From: Xiphydria camelus
Taxonomy: Eukaryota > Arthropoda > Insecta > Hymenoptera > Xiphydriidae
Assembly: GCA_963678675.1 (NCBI GenBank)
Contig: OY783192.1
Span: forward strand, 5,962,001-6,026,000
Length of the DNA: 64,000 nt
Direction: 5' to 3'
Positions 1-11,198 of this stretch are shown here, in pieces. The position numbers were made by a program, and so were the translations under genes. Positions within the stretch are counted from its first letter, which is position 1. Every line of letters begins with the position of its first letter. A model generated the notes under the pieces. It was given only the letters and a program-made list of their open reading frames with translations, ran no database searches and had not been told where the DNA came from.

Positions 1-162
1 ACGTTATTTCACGCACTGTGCAACTTTTCGCGAATTGGTGTGTGAAAGATGATTTCACATGCGTCGAGGACACCCATGAAACCGAGTATTTGACACTGAG
101 TGACAAAAAAACAATTTCGATGGATTATAACGTCAAATCCGTAACAGATCGGTTACACGTTT

Positions 163-365
163 TACACTGTAAGAAAAATTCGTATTTTTAATACATTTGT
201 GTGCATAACTTTTTTCTAATATGTGATTATGAAAATTAATACATTTTCTTATGGAATTTTCCTTATAAATTTTATAACCGAGTATATTAATTTTCATAAT
301 AATGTATCGAATAAAAGTTTTATATACAATTATATTAAATTAATAGAAATTTTATTTACAGTGTT
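163..365. mobile_element. Foldback MITE, about 200 bp
   Basis: The two halves are inverted copies of each other. The left end reads acactgtaagaaaaatt and the right end read backwards gives acactgtaaataaaattt. The inner arms share attatgaaaattaata on both sides of a short AT-rich loop. There is no coding capacity. The end motif resembles the cactgagaaaa group of foldback elements seen elsewhere in the window, but the superfamily cannot be assigned. Confidence 0.6.
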
Positions 366-3300
366 CTACTCTTGTCCTAATTTCGTCGCTTAACGGTTCG
401 AAACACTTGACACATTCTTCCCTGTGTATCTAATGAAAAGCTTTCCCGAAAATTGTGAGTGCCTTCATACTATATCGGCGGGGAGCGTTTCGGTGGGGTG
501 AGAGATACGATAATGACGTCACAGGGCGGCGGGCGTACGACAGCACCCTTACATTCCCCCACAAGGAGTTTTAGGCGAGATCGAACACGATGTCATTTCG
601 CTCGCGCGCGTGTATTACGAAAATGGAGACGTATCGGATGACTCAAACCCTTCTCCTCTTTTTCTTTTTACGAACAGTGTTCGTGTATTTTAATTCCGCA
701 CCGATATTACTTTATAATCTTTGTGCAGTTACAGTAACGTTAAGAAATCAATTTCGTCGTAAATTGTCACGTGCGGTGCTATATTTCGTATAAAAAAAAT
801 AAGAACAACGGGAGAATAGTTTTTCAGTTATTTTCTTTCGTAGTTACCGTAGACAAACAAAATTAAAACAATTTCAATTGCTATCAAATATTCACGGTGA
901 ATTATTTCTCCCTATTCTTCATCACATTTCCCAAGTTTCAATGAAAACTGATAAACTGTTACCCGATCAAATTCGACGATTTACTCGAACCGACGAGAAC
1001 GAAGCAGGCGACAGGACTGTATTCTCGTGGAATCAGGAACGAGTGGGAAGCGGCCATGTTCGGCACGTACTAATTAATGGGCCGTTTAGAGGGGGGATGT
1101 AATGAGCCTCGTTGAATCAATAAGGGCGCGCGTAGACTCCGGTACTCCTCCTGCTTTTCCCCCACCTTCGCGTCCTCCCGCTCCTCGTTCACCCTCGCAG
1201 TCGGTCGACGCGGGTCCTCGTAGCCCACAATCCGCGTTTCCCGGCAACACGCGGCGGACCGCCCCCGCGCCTGCATCCCTCGCTTAATTGGCCGCAACCC
1301 CGATATTTTCGCAGCGAAGATCGCGTATAACTTTTCGCAGATCGGGATACTCTCGGAGACGACGCCGTGCAGCGGTTATGTATTTCGAATAGCTTGAGAT
1401 CGTATAATTTGTAAGGGAAACGATAAGGGGTGGTTGTCCGACGGGGGCGCGAAACAACGTCGAAAACCTCTGGAGCGCGTCGCTTTCACCTCCAAATATT
1501 TTTAACTGCGTGACTCGACGGGGAATTCCAGGCGCGGTTAGGAAGGACTAAACGGAGAGATTATCACTGGGGATAAGTTGACTTCCGTTCGGATATACCT
1601 TATCGTCACCTTGTCACTTGGAATTTGAAATTTAGGACCGACTAAGATGATGCACGAAGTAAAAATTAGACTGTGGAAAAAAGCGAGACGTTTGTTGTGC
1701 AATTTATTTAAGAAAAAGACTGCAAATTTGGATGATAAGAAAACTTAAATGTAGCAGTTTCTAATGTAGTAAATAATACGAAGGGGGACGAGATACTATT
1801 TTAGAATTTGCAAATATGAAGACGTGTTTCAGTTTTACTTCGTTTCACCCTATTTTTTTTAACACCATTGAGGTAGAACTACATGTGAAAATGTCTCGGT
1901 GTACGGAAGGATCTCATTTACCTTTGAAGGGCACCGATAAAATAATATGTCGCGAAATAGTAAAATGTAAATACTAAAAGCATACCTAACAATGTATCAT
2001 TTTTACGGTCAAAAACATAGCTATACTCTCGGTACACTTCGCTTCGCCCGCGAGCGAAGGACCTTTTGCCGCGTCGCTTTCCGCGTACACGCACCTTCAT
2101 CTTCCCGTCCCGTCCCGTCGCTCCCAAAACATCCTTTCTCGCGGAAGGATTCAGAGAAACTTCCCCCCGACCGTCCCATAATTTTCGTCCAACCCAATTC
2201 CAACGATAAATCTCCGCCGTCGTTCCTCCGCGCGCGCAATTCCGCGCGTTTCACCGCCGCGGTGTTTATCCGCGAAAGCAAAATCGTACGGGGAAAAAAT
2301 TGTGGAAACCCGTCGTGCGCGTTTCGCGCCTATCCGGCTTATTTTTTGTCCGGATCCTCTCTCGAAAGGAGGGTGGAAGGAGCGCGTTTCGCGCCGCGCG
2401 GGTGTCGACGGAGGGCAGGGAGGAAAAAAATTTCGGCACGAAACCCGGAAATCCGTGAAGAGATTCGCAACGGCCGGCCCCGCGGGGCCCCGCGTCTTCG
2501 GCGGCCGCCGGCCTCCCCCGAGCGATCCGCCGACGTTCGCGGCAAAAAATCGGAGGCCGAATTTCGTCCGCCCCCTTCACCCCGACGACGTACCGCCACC
2601 GCACTCGCGCTACGGACGTACCTGCGTTTATCTGTGCCTCCTGCAGATAAGAAAGTGCCATTCTACGATCCGTGGTGACGTTTTTCACTTTGACACTCCA
2701 TCCACCACCGGCACACGGCGACGCGCTTTTATATCACTCAGCGGAAAGAAATAATAATTCCTCGCACTCTCTCTCTGCACAGCGTGTATTCATGCGATTT
2801 CCCGCGGGGCCCGTCGAAGCGAATCGACGAACGTTTCGCGGTTGCCCTCTCTCCTATACCGGGCGCCTTCTCGCTGGTTTCGTGCGAAAGAAATGAAAAG
2901 AAAAAAGAGACAATCGCCGAGATTCTACGATTCCTCCGCGCGACGGCAAGACGACTATCCTGATTATTCAACCCGTCCGCGCGCGAAAACGTGCGCCCCG
3001 CGTCTCGACGTGCGTGTGTCCTTCCTCCTCGCGCTGCGGAGGCCCCGTCGTTCCTCGCGTCACGAACTACTCTACGACGGCGACAACAATGTTACTTTGG
3101 GCTGACCTAACCCAATACTAACTGACAGCGGAGTCGCGCTCACCGTAGTCAAACATCCCCCACCCTTCGAGCTTACCCTCTCCCCCACCGTCCCCACCAC
3201 TTTTCATCCCTCGCTCCGCCGCTCGCATCCCCGGTTGCGCGAGTCGCCGGACCATGCGTCGTCGGCGATGAAGGGAGAGAGAGAGAGAGACGGCGAGCGG

Positions 3301-4144
3301 GAGGGAGAGAGAGGACGATCGAGAGCGAGAGTGATGGTGAGGGAGAGAGAGAGAGAGAGATAGGAAAGGAGCTCGAGTCCGAAGTTAGCGACGGAGCGAG
3401 AGGGAGAAGGAATGTACTAATGGCACGAGAGAGGGGCGGGGGTGAACCTGCGACCGTGATCTCCGAGGGTGGGGACGGGGAGAAAAGGAGTTCGAAACGG
3501 GACAGTGTCGCGGTATCGTCGCGGGAGCGAGGAGGACGGGAGTCGTTGAAGGGTGGGCGAAAGAGGAAAACCTGCGCCGCGGTTCGCGCGAACGCGAGGG
3601 AAAGGGCGTTACGGGGTAAAGGGGGAAACGGGGGAGAGAAAGAAGGACGGAGACACGCGATATTCCGTAACCCTGAACTGGACGTGCATCGCACGCACGT
3701 TTCCTTTGGGAAAATGCAAGGGAGGAGGAGAATCGAAGAGAGAGGGGGTGGGTGGAAACGAACAAAGTCGATCTGTCGTAGGTGTGGAAAAATCGAGTAG
3801 ATACGAAGACTGTTCGAAAGACTTCTTTCGGTTCGTCGATATCGATTGGAAAGAGGACGTCGAGAGATAATGTAGTTCTGTTTAAATGCCTCGTAGCCGG
3901 TTGAACGCGGAGCCCGAGAGCGCGTGCGTCAATACGTTTTGTTCTATCGTCGCGCGCGACATACGGAGCGGCGAAAGGGAAACGCATTTTTGTTTTCTCC
4001 GCGGCGAAATCACTCGAGGGAATGATTTGGAAGATATGGGCTATATTATGTTTCTTTAGTTCCTTGACTCGTAAAAACGAGTGACTTGCGAGACCGCGAA
4101 CGAAATTTCGAAAGTGTTTCTTCCGAGACAATACGGTGTAGGCG
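366..4144. other. Non-coding stretch with a CpG-rich block
   Basis: No exon with a convincing protein match was found. From about 2020 to 3110 the DNA is very rich in G, C and CpG, and all frames stay open by composition. Proteins read from it are arginine/proline rich and of low complexity, so they are not reported as genes. Such a block could mark an insect promoter or 5' UTR, but no TATA box, start codon and donor site combination stands out. From 3260 to 3800 the strand is purine rich with GA dinucleotide runs. Confidence 0.5.
3270..3362 (+). repeat. (GA)n microsatellite runs
   Basis: Two short (GA)n tracts, near 3276-3291 and 3342-3361, lie within a purine-rich strand. This is simple repeat DNA with no sign of function. 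Confidence 0.8.
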
Positions 4145-4415
4145 CACAGAAAAAAAGAATTAGTTGGATCTATTAATAATTACTTGCGGGATCGTAAGTA
4201 ATTACTTATTTATAATGTGTCAATCAGATCTTTTTTCATATTAGTGAAATACTCCTTTTTTGCAATTATATACTACAATATTTCACATGATTGTAAGGAA
4301 GAGATACTTACCTATCAGATTGATGTACCAAAATACTTCATTGGAATAAATAAATAATTACTTGCGACCCCGCAAGTAATTTTTAGCAGATCGAACTGAT
4401 TCTTTTTCTCTATGC
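4145..4415. mobile_element. Foldback MITE, family A (aattacttgcggg core)
   Basis: The outer arms are an inverted pair of about 45 bp: agaattagttggatct at the left and its near complement agatcgaactgattct at the right. Each is followed inward by a copy of attacttgcggg. The centre is AT rich and non-coding. A second, half-length copy of the same family lies at 8583-8797, which supports this being a dispersed element rather than a chance palindrome. Confidence 0.75.
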
Positions 4416-5296
4416 GATATTCAATTTTACATGCATACGTTTCTTTTTCTTTACGGCTTCTTATAAGACAGGTGTACTCGTACATACGTACATATGTATA
4501 CGTACACCACTTCTTTCTCACTTAACTTTCGTTAATTTCTCACCTTCCCTCAAAGTCTGCTTTTATCATCGCATCTCATTACGCAGACTTATGCATCAAA
4601 GTGTCAGTAACTGCTCTTAAAGTGCCCGTAACTATATCCCTCGCCCTGCCGTATCAGGTGTTCGTTCCAGGGCGCATTGTAAAGGCAAACCGACAAAATT
4701 TGATAAATCGGTAGACCACGCAGCTTCGTTTTTAAGGGTATTTTAATTATCCCTACCATCACGCGCACGAACTATACGGATCGGACGTCTATGTTTTAAT
4801 TTAGAGCTCGCGACCTTCCCGTTCCGGCTGTACAGCGACGATGAAATCATTAAGGGAATTACAGTCGGAAAGCACCGAATCATGGAGACCGCTGTTAGTC
4901 TAATATACGCCCGCGTCCGCGAGGTATAACGCACCCCTAATGATGATGTGTGACGCTTAAAAAGGGCTGCGCTCTTTCGCGCTCAGAACGCCCGCCCATA
5001 TTCCTATATGAATATGGGATTGCCGCGTGGCGGTCGGATCATTACACGGTCGCGAGGTTAAATTGAACTTTAAAGGGCCACTAAAAACACACGATTCCAA
5101 CGACAATTACTTCGCTCGGATCCTGTAATTTTCTCGTAATCGCTCTCCGTTATTATGCATATATGAGTACTCGCGCTACAGTTTCTCCCCTTTCCTCTCG
5201 CTTCTTTTTTCCCGACGGAAGGAAGGCTGAAGGCGTCTTTTTTCGCGTTATAAAGTGGACGCGTTTTATTTATTACTTGGTTTGTATGAATTTATA
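4416..5296. other. Non-coding stretch, nothing recognised
   Basis: Mixed-composition DNA. A small palindrome around cctatatgaatatggga (about 5003-5019) is the only local structure noted. No frame has recognisable protein content. Confidence 0.5.
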
Positions 5297-5761
5297 TACA
5301 CGGGGAAAAAATGTAGTTGTTCCAACCAAATCGTTTATGTCGAATGTTAAATTTCGTCAAACTAATCACTATATACAGTTGGAATAACTAAATTTTTTCA
5401 TTTATTCAGTAAAATTCATTTTGTAGGTATAGGTACGTCTACCAAATCAATTTCACTGCTTTGTTAAATTTATCCGAGTTGGATTGTTTCAATAAAAGTT
5501 TTTGTGAAACGAGCAATAGAAGTAGAGTGTTAATTATTGTACATTAAACAAAATCGTTCGATTCAACTTAATTTTGAGGTCACGGACGGTCAATTAAATA
5601 TATGTATAATTATTTCATCAAATATTTAGTTGAAGTAGCTAACTATCTAGTCACCTCGACTAAATTTTAGTTAATATAAGTATGTGTATTTGTTGAGATA
5701 ATTATGTATTTAGTTGGCCGCCCCCAAGAGGATTGTGGTTGGCAAATTTTTTTCTCAGCGC
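5297..5761 (+). mobile_element. MITE family B (tagttgttccaacca), copy 1
   Basis: An element of about 465 bp begins tacacggggaaaaaatg and ends ttttttctcagcg. It holds several copies of the motifs agttgttcc, agttggaa and ttcaactaaa. A second copy in the opposite orientation occupies 63,435-63,926. The two share the first 120 bp closely, including taaatttcgtcaaa and agttggaataacta. It has no coding capacity and moved, if at all, with an enzyme supplied from elsewhere. Confidence 0.75.
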
Positions 5762-6032
5762 GCGTACGTAGTGTACTTCGCTACGTTTGATCGTCGACCG
5801 GACAACGCTTTATCGCTCGATAGCGCGTCGTATGGGTCGTGACTCTACACCGATGTCGCTGTCGCGCTGCATTTTTTTCAAACATCGCTGTTACACAGTG
5901 AATATTTTAACGGGCGATCGATGGGCGGAATTCTGCAAGGTAATGCCCCAAGAGGGTTTTTCTGTTCCGTCGCGCGAGTCGAAGCGACGGGTCGCGCGAT
6001 AAGTGAAATGTACAAGAGCGCGTGTACTCGCA

Positions 6033-6180
6033 GTGATAAGATAAGTGCAGGGGTCAATATGCATATTGCAAATTATATGCATAGCCATGGCTAACCGAAA
6101 TTGACCCTTGATTACTACCGCCAGTTGTAATCGAGCTGTGCCAAGTCAGATTGGCCATATTACCTGCACTTACTTTACTT
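6033..6180. mobile_element. Short foldback element
   Basis: The ends form an inverted pair: ataagtgcagg at 6041 and cctgcacttac at 6163. A second inverted pair, ggtcaatatg and aattgacc, lies inside. The centre has palindromes around atgcatat and ccatgg. It is non-coding; the family is unknown. Confidence 0.5.
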
Positions 6181-6227
6181 TGTAGTCGCTATCAAGAGCG
6201 ATTAGAATGTACGCAAAATGCTGCGCA

Positions 6228-6673
6228 GTACAATCTCGGTAATCCGATACAATACGAACCAGCAACTGTCGGATTAGTGGAATTTCCGGATTATTGGAAA
6301 TTGTAGGAGGAACGAAAGGATCCGAAATGATTTTTTTACAACATCTATTAGCTCGATCATATTGTATTTCGTCAGAGTTATTGTTTTACATGGTACCTTG
6401 TTATACAATTCTGTTTTTTTGCACAAATCATTTGCTTTAAAACTTTTTAACGTATTTTAAGTAAAAAACTTGAGAAAATCACTGCGTATTTTTAATAAGT
6501 AAAACCGTGGTAAGGTGTTTTTGAACGAAAATAAACTCGTTATGCTCGTCGTTTTATTATAATAAACGCTTTGTGCAAACGGCACACATATCGCGATAAC
6601 GTTAAAATGTTTGAGAGTATCGGACTACAAGACGTGTCTGAGTATCGATATGTCAGATTACCGAGATTTGTAC
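6228..6673. mobile_element. Inverted-repeat MITE, probably Tc1/mariner type
   Basis: Terminal inverted repeats read agtacaatctcggtaatc at the left and, on the complement, agtacaaatctcggtaatc at the right, continuing into cgata/tgaca. The 446-bp body is AT rich with no coding remnant. Repeats of this form beside TA are typical of mariner-mobilised miniature elements. The assignment is by terminal sequence only. Confidence 0.6.
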
Positions 6674-6837
6674 TACATGTATATTAAATCCAACTAGTCA
6701 GTCGTAGAATAGCGGAGCATTTTATAGACATAACTAAATATATCGTTTCAATGTGTCACGTCTAACTCTAGATAAATTGACAAGTAACGCCGTGAAAGGT
6801 AACAGTTAACGTTCTATCGATGTAAGTAGTTTTTACC

Positions 6838-7082
6838 ATATGGAAAAAATGCTGGTGTTGGATTTACAATGTCAAAGTTGTAAATATATTCTTGTAAATG
6901 CAATTAAGCTACGTGTACAAGTAACTATACTCGATATGTAAACTGTATCCGACTCTGCTGTTAGCTTTACATCTTCCTGGTAAATTTTACACTTTTCTGT
7001 CGTAGATTTATCATTGTCCTGCGCTTGTCACGTGGTAAGCTCAGACTGTGTTACAATTTGCAGCAATTGGTGTGTACTGTTT
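6838..7082 (+). repeat. Dispersed repeat family C, copy 1
   Basis: This region matches 45,839-46,068 over its whole length. Shared blocks include tgtatccgactctg, taaattttaca and agactgtgttacaattt. A third fragment of its right end sits at about 49,765-49,805. The start is degenerate here (tggaaaaaatgctgg), whereas the other copy begins acacggaaaagaaag, consistent with a cacgga-ended MITE. It is non-coding. Confidence 0.65.
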
Positions 7083-7203
7083 GCATCATCTTTTTCCCTT
7101 TAGGATAACCGGCATGCAGTCATTTCGATCGGAAAATCAAAATGTCACCTCTCTCTTTCCTTATCGTATTTCAATGAAACGTACCTACCGCTCCATACCT
7201 ATG

Positions 7204-7363
7204 CACTGAAAAAAAGTATTTAGCTAATCCAGCTATATTTCTGGCTGCCTCAGACACAATTAGAAAAATATTGCTAGCGTAGCAAGAATTCTTGCTATTG
7301 CGAAGAAAATGATCACTGCAATTACTATAATTTTCTAGTTGTGGCCAAATTTTTTTGAGTGTA
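7204..7363. mobile_element. Probable foldback MITE
   Basis: The left end cactgaaaaaaagtattt and the right end aaatttttttgagtgta are an imperfect inverted pair, and tagctaatcc and tctagttgtgg pair loosely. The end motif belongs to the cactgagaaaa group. The arms are diverged, so this call is weaker than the others. Confidence 0.4.
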
Positions 7364-8221
7364 TCTATAGACATTTGCGGCGCCTTTCTTCGAATACCTA
7401 CATACGCCAACCATTGACATCCTCCCTTCTCGCGATTCTTCCTGCATTCTCTCGCCTCCTACGGCGACACCTGTTCGCCCAGTTCCTCGCGCGGCGCGTG
7501 CCTCGTCGATCTCGGGAAGGAAGTTGAGAAAAGTGCCTGTTCTACAAATAATCGTGATATCAAACGTTTTAACAGCTTCCTATACACACGCGCGCCCGTC
7601 GTCCTTTCTTCGCGACTTCCGACGACGCCGCCATAAAGCACAATGCGCAACAGAACTCCCACTGTTTCACCGAGGAAAGCGAGACGAGCGGGCGAATCGC
7701 CCCCGGTGGGAGCGCGAGCGGGGTTGCTTTTTGGGGCTGAAACTACGAGATCAGCGCGCGCGCGCGCCTACGGTTTTGTCCCACCTGCCCGCGTGCGGGG
7801 CGCGTGCTGCGCGTGCCTGCCGCCAAAAACTCACGGAACTCCGATAAAAAAAACGTTCAACCCCGCTGTACGCGCGCGCGCGCACACAAACACGGAGGCA
7901 CGCGGTATACGGGAGAACGGAGCGCGGCACCCCGACTACTCGCACTCCAGCCTGTCAGCCGTCCGTTGTCGCTGCGCGGATACACGCGCAAAAAAGGTGG
8001 AAAAAAAGACGGGAGATGCTCGAAAAGCAAAATCGGGAGTATAGCTCGATCGCGCGAGCGATCGATCCGGTGGCGCGCGGCTGCGGTCGTCGTTCAAGCG
8101 TTGTTGCCTCGAATTCTGTTTGCGTTCGCGCGACGATGATAATGTCCGAGGTACGCGTTTCGAGAGCGTTCGAAGCGGTGATGACGGCGATTCGATAATG
8201 GGCAACGGGTATAGGTACACA
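7364..8221. other. CpG-rich non-coding block
   Basis: From about 7440 to 8200 the DNA is dense in CpG with alternating (CG)n runs such as tcagcgcgcgcgcgcc. Overlapping open frames on both strands give arginine/alanine-rich, low-complexity products. No splice sites flank a convincing exon. It may be a promoter-proximal region of a gene outside the window, but nothing proves this. Confidence 0.4.
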
Positions 8222-8399
8222 CTGCGCGGAGAAAAAGGAACTGCGCGAATTACAACTTGACTATAGCATAAACCACGATTTCGCCTGGGAAACTTTACAG
8301 AATTACATAGTAATTAGGTGTTTTTCCTGGGGAACCGATATTTAAATTCCCGTGGAAACAGATATTATAATATATCTAGTTAAACTAGTATTTTTATAT

Positions 8400-8495
8400 A
8401 TACAGTTGTAAACTTGTAAATAGAAATGTGTCCTCTGTACGAATTCTTGAAAATTAGCTCGAATCTCAGCGCTACTGGATGAAACTGTAAAAATT
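8400..8495 (+). repeat. Dispersed repeat family D (cagcgctactggatgaa)
   Basis: The segment with gtacgaattcttgaaa and tcagcgctactggatgaa recurs at 24,832-24,900 on the same strand and at 23,105-23,290 on the opposite strand. Three copies in one window mark it as part of a dispersed element. It has no coding content. Confidence 0.6.
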
Positions 8496-8582
8496 GTTGT
8501 TTTTTTTTGCGTGTGAGAAAAAGTATCCATTGACTCAACTGAATATCAATTAAGCTAACCATACCGCGATGTTGTTCTAACA

Positions 8583-8797
8583 GCACAGAGGAAAAGAATT
8601 AGTCGGCTCTATTGAAAATTATTTGTGGGGCCGCAAGTAATTATGTATTTATATCAAAGGAACTTTTTAATAGGTCAATTAGATATTTCTTCCATACAAT
8701 CATATCTTACAATTCTTACTTACAGTTAGGTACATTGACTACAAATCCTTTGATCATATGGAATACTTACAGATGTAAACATTTTTTTTCAGTGTGA
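8583..8797 (+). mobile_element. Foldback MITE family A, partial copy
   Basis: The left arm (aaaagaattagtcggctcta, then gggccgcaagtaatta) matches the element at 4145-4415. The right arm is missing or diverged, and the copy ends in ttttttttcagtgtg. It lies next to another foldback element at 8829. Confidence 0.6.
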
Positions 8798-8828
8798 GCG
8801 ATCGTTTTGCGCGATCGACTTTTGCTTA

Positions 8829-9061
8829 TATACACGGAGAAAAGTTTGTTGTAAACATTTTCACAATCCATGTGGTAAGATAATACTATAAATTTGTCGA
8901 TTTTTACTAAAGTTATTGCTATATTTGCTATACTTTAGTAAATATCGATATATGTATAGTACTGTGTGTGTGTGTGAACGTCATATATATATATGCCGCA
9001 ATAATTCAATCTCACCCTATGGATTGTCAGAATGGCTACCATAAACTTTTCTCCGTGTATA
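8829..9061. mobile_element. Foldback MITE, tatacacggagaaaag ends
   Basis: The left end tatacacggagaaaagttt and the right end aaacttttctccgtgtata are perfect inverted copies. The arms continue for about 45 bp (acaatccatgtgg against ctatggattgt). A TA duplication at each edge fits a Tc1/mariner-type target. The loop carries short (TG)n and (TA)n runs. A detached piece of the right end occurs at about 49,727-49,760. Confidence 0.8.
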
Positions 9062-9186
9062 GGTGTTACATTCGGGAGATCACGGTAAACGCTCGATATT
9101 TTTAATTTTTTCCCACTTGGTGTTAATCTAATATTGGTAAATTAATGAACATCCAGTACAGATGTTCTTTTTCTCGCGATGTCCGC

Positions 9187-9218
<32 letters not shown>

Positions 9219-10610
9219 TTCTCTTCTTCCTTTGTTCTCCTTCGCCTCTCGTCGTCGCCTTAACGACGTTTGAAAGTTGCGACAATTAAAAAACGTTCGC
9301 CAGCAAAGCCCTCGCGTAGCGGTAATTAAAATTCGGTAAACGGTCGTCGGGATAGGCGGTGGGCGGAAGGGAACTCGAAGGAAGTGGGTGTAAGAGGGGG
9401 GAGAAGAGCGGGACGGGGAGGGGGATGACTGAAAAACAGGACGGTAAAGTACTTCCGCGCGCACACAAGCCTGACAAAATATTGTGAAACGACGCAGGTA
9501 GAGGAGAGAGCCCACCTTTATATAAATTGCGAGAAAAATATGGGACCGCTATAAAGGGATTCGCTCTCCGTCGCGGCTTACGTCCGTCATCCCGGGTCAG
9601 AGTGCGCGCGGCACTCGACATTACGAAATCTCGTTTTTGAAATTTCCCCCTCCGCGTTCGAGTTTTCCGCGGATTTCCGCGGGACACGCTTCGACAGTGA
9701 TGGGCTCGTTTCATTTATATCTGTTTTGTATACGCGAATAGCTGTACGAAAAAGTAGGTCGACGCGTGCCGATAAAATAAAGCGACGAAGAGACGAAACT
9801 GCAAATAAGACGAGTAGGGTGGGCGAAAGGGGATGGCAAAAAATTAAAAGCGCAAATGTAATATCTTTGCTCTAGCGATAATACTGCCGCGGATGCAATT
9901 TTAAATACTCTCGCAAATATTGACGTATATTCCAAGATTCTTTCCTGGCCATTCTTTGCTTAGTGCGAGGGGTTAGTTCCGGGTTTCGGATAAAAGTGAA
10001 AAAAAAAAAAACGTTTTTGCTGCCACGAACAACGGAGACATTATTACCGATCATTGCCACGTTTAACCCTTGGCCATTCTACGTTAAAGCGTGAAGTCCT
10101 ACCTGGGTCACCATTGTTGCTACGCCACTCGGGGTCTTTAACCCTTTAGGGGGGATACCTACCTGTGAGACATGCTGACACAGTGACAACGGAGGTAGTG
10201 ATGGTAGCGGCGGCGGCGGCGCGGCGGCGGCGACGGCAGGGTTAAACGCAAGGTTCGGCAAGGGATGATGGTGGCTATAGGTATAGAATGACGGTAGGGT
10301 TAGACGCAAGGTACCTACTCATGTCGAATGACGTACAATCGGAAGGTTCCACTTCTAGTCGGTTATGTACAAAGGAGCGGTTCGTTCCGCTCGACTTCCA
10401 CGGTAATCGCTCCACCGTTCCGCGCGCGATGCTGCAGCGATATCCTTCGATTCTTCCTTCCGGCTGCAGCAGTCGATCGCGGTGAAACGAATTGCCGTTT
10501 CCGGTAATATGTAGGGAGACCGAAGTCGTTTCCCATTTTCTCGTGGCACAGAAGGTTTTTGCAAATCGCATCTTTCTTCGAAACGAAAATATTAGTGTTT
10601 GTTCGACGAT
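9062..10610. other. Non-coding stretch with simple repeats
   Basis: It holds a (TC)n microsatellite at about 9187-9225, a pyrimidine-asymmetric block, a poly-A tract at about 10,000-10,012 and a GGC trinucleotide tract at about 10,203-10,232. Two stretches starting ttaaccctt (10,055 and 10,139) resemble the end of the TTAA element at 10,611 but lack a clear partner. No exon is recognised. Confidence 0.45.
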
Positions 10611-11198
10611 TTAACCCTTTGCGGTCGGTGTCCACGCAGCGGGGACATTCACATAACGTCGTAGAAGTCGATGCTCCGTAGCGGGGCCACTCGCAACACA
10701 AGTGCCTCTCCTCTCACGTATTCTCCACGCTCGAACTCCGTTAGGATAAACATTCGCTGGATCCCTCGCGATCAAACAAATACTAGGTACATAATAGCAT
10801 AAACAATTTATGATAAACTAAACCAGAAAGCGATACATGAAACCTAACTAAATTATTTCTTTCTCGATTGCCCTTCACCGACACGCACTAACATCAACAC
10901 TACATTCATTTGTTCGGAGAGATTTCCAGGCAGTCAGTTTCGAATGAGTTCACGAGAAACATTGAAATCGGTAAAGAGCTAATCACTGTGTACACCATAC
11001 ACGTTATTTTATTATTACAGAAATTAAAAATTTTGCATTTTCACACATTATAAGTAGTATCAAACACCATAAAACAATTTCAGAAAATTCTGTGTGTTAA
11101 TATTTATTTATTTATTAACGTTAAATTTGCGAAACGTTAAATTTGCTCCGACCTACTGGTACTCCCAAAGGTGAAATTTGCCGACCGCAAAGGGTTAA
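10611..11198. mobile_element. piggyBac-type non-autonomous element
   Basis: A perfect inverted repeat bounds the element. The left side reads TTAACCCTTTGCGGTCGG and the right side CCGACCGCAAAGGGTTAA. Insertion at TTAA, with ends starting CCC, is the diagnostic pattern of the piggyBac superfamily. The 580-bp body carries no transposase frame, so it would depend on an enzyme made elsewhere. The perfect ends suggest fairly recent activity. A diverged group of shorter TTAA elements is present at 32,258, 40,829 and 51,602. Confidence 0.85.

Noticed and set aside
1992..2678. A 228-codon open frame on the plus strand
   Set aside because: It lies in CpG-rich DNA where several frames on both strands are open. 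The product is arginine/proline rich with no domain and no splice sites.
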